Shown here: in pieces, positions 61,913-64,000 of the stretch | Position numbering within the stretch: the first letter of the stretch is position 1 | Layout of the letters: the number at the start of each line of letters is the position of its first letter | Position numbers and translations under genes: made by a program | NCBI RefSeq assembly: GCF_900312745.1 | Contig: NZ_OMPD01000009.1 | Coordinates: 248,001 to 312,000, forward strand | DNA: 64,000 nt | Direction of reading: 5' to 3' | Source of the DNA: Aquimarina sp. AU58 | GTDB lineage: Bacteria > Bacteroidota > Bacteroidia > Flavobacteriales > Flavobacteriaceae | The notes under the pieces: generated by a model | Database searches by the model: none | Told to the model about the DNA's origin: nothing | Seen by the model: the letters and a program-made list of their open reading frames with translations, nothing else

Positions 61913-62365
61913 ATGGCATATAATATTGTACTTGTAGAACCAGAAATCCCTATGAATACGGGTAATATAGGTAGACTTAGTTTAGCATCGGGATCAAATT
62001 TACATTTGGTAAAACCATTTGGGTTTGAATTAAGTGATTCGAGATTAAAAAGAGCTGGGCTAGATTACTGGAAACACATCTCGGTATATATGTATGATAG
62101 TATAGATGAATTTTATGTTATAAATAAAGGTAAAAACATGGTATACCTATCGAGCCATGCAAAAAAAGACTACTGTTCTATACCCTATGAAGATGATCTA
62201 TTTTTTGTTTTCGGAAAAGAATCTACTGGTTTGTCAAAAACTATAACAGAAAAATATCCAGATCAACTCTATAAAATCCCAATATACAGTGATAAGGTAA
62301 GAAGTTTAAATCTGGCTAATGCAGTGAGTATTGTAGTCTATGAAGGGATAAGAAATATTAAATAA
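61913..62365 (+). CDS. trmL: tRNA (cytidine/uridine-34-2'-O)-methyltransferase
   Basis: This is a 150-residue SPOUT-class enzyme. Motifs are NIVLVEPEIPMNTGNIGRLS near the start, LKRAGLDYWKH, VFGKESTGLSK as the knot glycine region and IPIYSDKVRSLNLANAVSIV, close to TrmL/YibK proteins of about 150 to 160 residues. It methylates the wobble ribose of certain leucine tRNAs. It lies between two cobalamin genes without obvious functional link. The flanking gaps are 67 and 57 bases. Confidence 0.92.
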   Translation: MAYNIVLVEPEIPMNTGNIGRLSLASGSNLHLVKPFGFELSDSRLKRAGLDYWKHISVYMYDSIDEFYVINKGKNMVYLSSHAKKDYCSIPYEDDLFFVFGKESTGLSKTITEKYPDQLYKIPIYSDKVRSLNLANAVSIVVYEGIRNIK

Positions 62366-62422
62366 ATAGATCTTAGCTACATTATAGAATTCCGTATTTT
62401 TACCAATCATACAAAAATACAG

Positions 62423-64000
62423 ATGAAACCAAAATATACCTATCCTTTTACTGCTATCCCCGATCAGGAAGATCTAAAATTATGTTTGTTACTCAATCTG
62501 GTAGATCCAAGTATTGGAGGAGTGCTGGCAACCGGTGATAAAGGTACTGCCAAAACCACTATGGTAAGAGGGCTTAGTCAGTTGATGGGAGAAGATTTCC
62601 CATTTGTTAATTTACCTATTGGCGCTACCGAAGATCGGGTATTAGGGAGCATTAACCTGGAGGCATTGATTAACCAGAAAACTACGATTGTAGATAAGGG
62701 GTTATTATCGCAGGCACATCAGGGGTTTTTGTATATCGATGAGGTGAACCTCCTCAATGATTATCTAATGGATGTATTATTAGATGCTTCGGCAACAGGA
62801 GGGTATCACCTGGAGCGTGAAGGAATCTCACAATGGATGGATAGTCGTTTTTGTCTTGTTGGTACAATGAATCCAGAAGAAGGAGCCTTGCGACCACAGT
62901 TACTAGATCGATTTGGATTAAGTGTTACCATCCAGACTCCCAAAAAAATAAAGACACGTACCAAAATTGCAATGCAACGTCTTAGTTTTGATAATGATCC
63001 AATAGCATTTTATAATCGGTTTCAAGAAGAAGAACAGCAGGTTAAACATCAGGTGATTTTGGCCAAAAAGATACTTAATGCTGTAATTATTCCAGAATCG
63101 ATACAAGAACAGTGTGCTACATTAACTATAGCTAATCAGGTAGAGGGAATGCGTGCAGATATCTTACTTTTAAAAACGGCAAGAGCATATGCAGCATTTT
63201 ATAATGAGAAACAGGTAACTGAAGCAATGGTAGATCGTATAGCACCTTTTGTATTACAACATCGTGCAAAAGAATATACGCCTCCAACAGATCAGAATAA
63301 AGAAAACCCTTCTGATACAGAAAATTATACTCCCAAGGAAGAAACGGCACCTCAAAACGAGCAAAATAATACAGCATTTCAATTGCCAAAGGCTGTACAA
63401 CAAGGATTGAAATTTTCGGCTTCAAAGGCAACTAAAAAACAAGAAGTCCTTTTAGATACTCAACAGAAATTATATTCAGTAGCATATCCGGCAGAACGAC
63501 AACAAGAAATATCAGTACTGCAATCTGTAAAAGAGTATCTAAAGACAGGGAAATTTACAACAGTATATAAACAAGCAACAAAGAAAGCAGTAGCACGAAT
63601 TATATTCCTGGTAGATACCAGTGCTTCTATGGCGCTAGATCAGCAAATGGCATATTTAAAGGGAATCATAGAGAAAACAATTACATCTTATCCTCTGCAA
63701 AAAATCCAGTATGCTATAGTTGGCTTGCAGAATACTACAGCTAAAGTTATTCAGGGATTTACAGCCAACACCGAACAAATTTTGAATATAAATCACGAAT
63801 TAAAAACAGGAGGAAAAACGAATTTGGGAGCTGCTTTTTTTAAAGTATATGAGTTATTGCGATCTGTAAATACACAAACAGTACAACTATTTGTTTTTAC
63901 AGATGGAAAAATAAATGCGGGAGCAGAAAACCCATTTCAGTACGCGGTTTCTACCTATAAAAAATACCTGGCGAGGATTCAAAAAGCTACTGTTATTGAT
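62423..64000 (+). CDS. Fused ChlI-ChlD-type chelatase subunit, cut by window end
   Basis: The open frame runs 526 codons to the window edge without a stop. Residues about 1-290 are an AAA+ ATPase like magnesium-chelatase subunit I: TGDKGTAKTTMVRG as Walker A (38-45 core), LYIDEVNLL as Walker B with Asp106-Glu107, and VGTMNPEEGALRPQLLDRFG. After a polar linker (TPPTDQNKENPSDTEN) comes a VWA domain with the MIDAS motif DTSAS at 398-402 and later FTDGK. It is the likely ATPase partner of a CobN cobaltochelatase, whose gene probably lies beyond the window. Confidence 0.9.
   Translation, partial: MKPKYTYPFTAIPDQEDLKLCLLLNLVDPSIGGVLATGDKGTAKTTMVRGLSQLMGEDFPFVNLPIGATEDRVLGSINLEALINQKTTIVDKGLLSQAHQGFLYIDEVNLLNDYLMDVLLDASATGGYHLEREGISQWMDSRFCLVGTMNPEEGALRPQLLDRFGLSVTIQTPKKIKTRTKIAMQRLSFDNDPIAFYNRFQEEEQQVKHQVILAKKILNAVIIPESIQEQCATLTIANQVEGMRADILLLKTARAYAAFYNEKQVTEAMVDRIAPFVLQHRAKEYTPPTDQNKENPSDTENYTPKEETAPQNEQNNTAFQLPKAVQQGLKFSASKATKKQEVLLDTQQKLYSVAYPAERQQEISVLQSVKEYLKTGKFTTVYKQATKKAVARIIFLVDTSASMALDQQMAYLKGIIEKTITSYPLQKIQYAIVGLQNTTAKVIQGFTANTEQILNINHELKTGGKTNLGAAFFKVYELLRSVNTQTVQLFVFTDGKINAGAENPFQYAVSTYKKYLARIQKATVID

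Noticed and set aside
1..64000. CRISPR array, tRNA, rRNA, insertion sequence or phage genes
   Set aside because: No regularly spaced repeats, cloverleaf sequences, transposase or phage proteins were recognised.

Overview
The window looks like a chromosome segment from a marine member of the Flavobacteriia (Bacteroidota), probably close to Aquimarina. The DNA is AT-rich. Many lipoproteins carry a Cys followed by polar residues. There is a SusC/SusD pair, several promoters fit the Bacteroidota consensus TTG-N19/20-TAnnTTTG, and Shine-Dalgarno sites are generally absent. The genus is a guess from gene content. No rRNA, tRNA, CRISPR array, insertion sequence or prophage was seen.

Region 1 (1-3240, + strand) is a patch of small, poorly conserved genes: lipoproteins, an immunity-like protein and at least one frameshifted remnant. 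It resembles the accessory tail of a polymorphic toxin/immunity locus, though no toxin is visible. Region 2 (3323-6644, - strand) holds a SigZ-type ECF sigma factor, an MFS exporter, a tiny Cys-Cys-rich protein and a flavin monooxygenase-like enzyme with a Cys-rich tail. The last two genes share a bipartite upstream motif, TGCATCATT-N12-CGTC, which I propose is the SigZ promoter. The unit looks like a thiol or metalloid stress system.

Region 3 (6787-39228) is a large polysaccharide utilisation locus, most likely for N-glycans of the high-mannose or phosphomannan type. A LytS/LytTR two-component system is divergent from a long operon. That operon encodes four GH92 alpha-mannosidases, an SSS symporter, a GH130 mannosyl phosphorylase, a CBM9-like protein, a GHL10-type protein, a glycosylasparaginase, a GH20 hexosaminidase and a GH29 fucosidase. 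SusC/SusD, an FHS sugar transporter, a ROK kinase, a NagB/PIG-L fusion and an EEP-family hydrolase follow. Together they would import glycans, strip mannose, fucose and GlcNAc, cut the GlcNAc-Asn bond, phosphorolyse Man-GlcNAc, and send GlcNAc/GlcN and mannose to glycolysis. No GH18 or GH85 endoglycosidase is visible.

Region 4 (39229-45781) is regulatory. It has an orphan small protein behind a strong promoter, a hairpin-rich non-coding stretch, a 51-residue lipoprotein, a TPR histidine kinase with a NarL-type regulator, an ECF sigma factor with a structured leader, and a TetR regulator coupled to a small acidic membrane protein. A SulP anion transporter and a universal stress protein follow (45933-48382).

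Region 5 (48729-64000) is a cobalamin biosynthesis cluster: CobW, adenosyltransferase, CobI, CobJ-CobH fusion, BluB, CobL, CbiG-CobM fusion, CobK, CbiD, a Ni/Co transporter and a fused ChlI-ChlD chelatase subunit cut by the window end. It mixes enzymes of the cobalt-early and cobalt-late routes. It is interrupted by an epimerase/glycosyltransferase pair, a small orphan, trmL, and a probable structured RNA at 59855-59985 that contains a REP-like hairpin.
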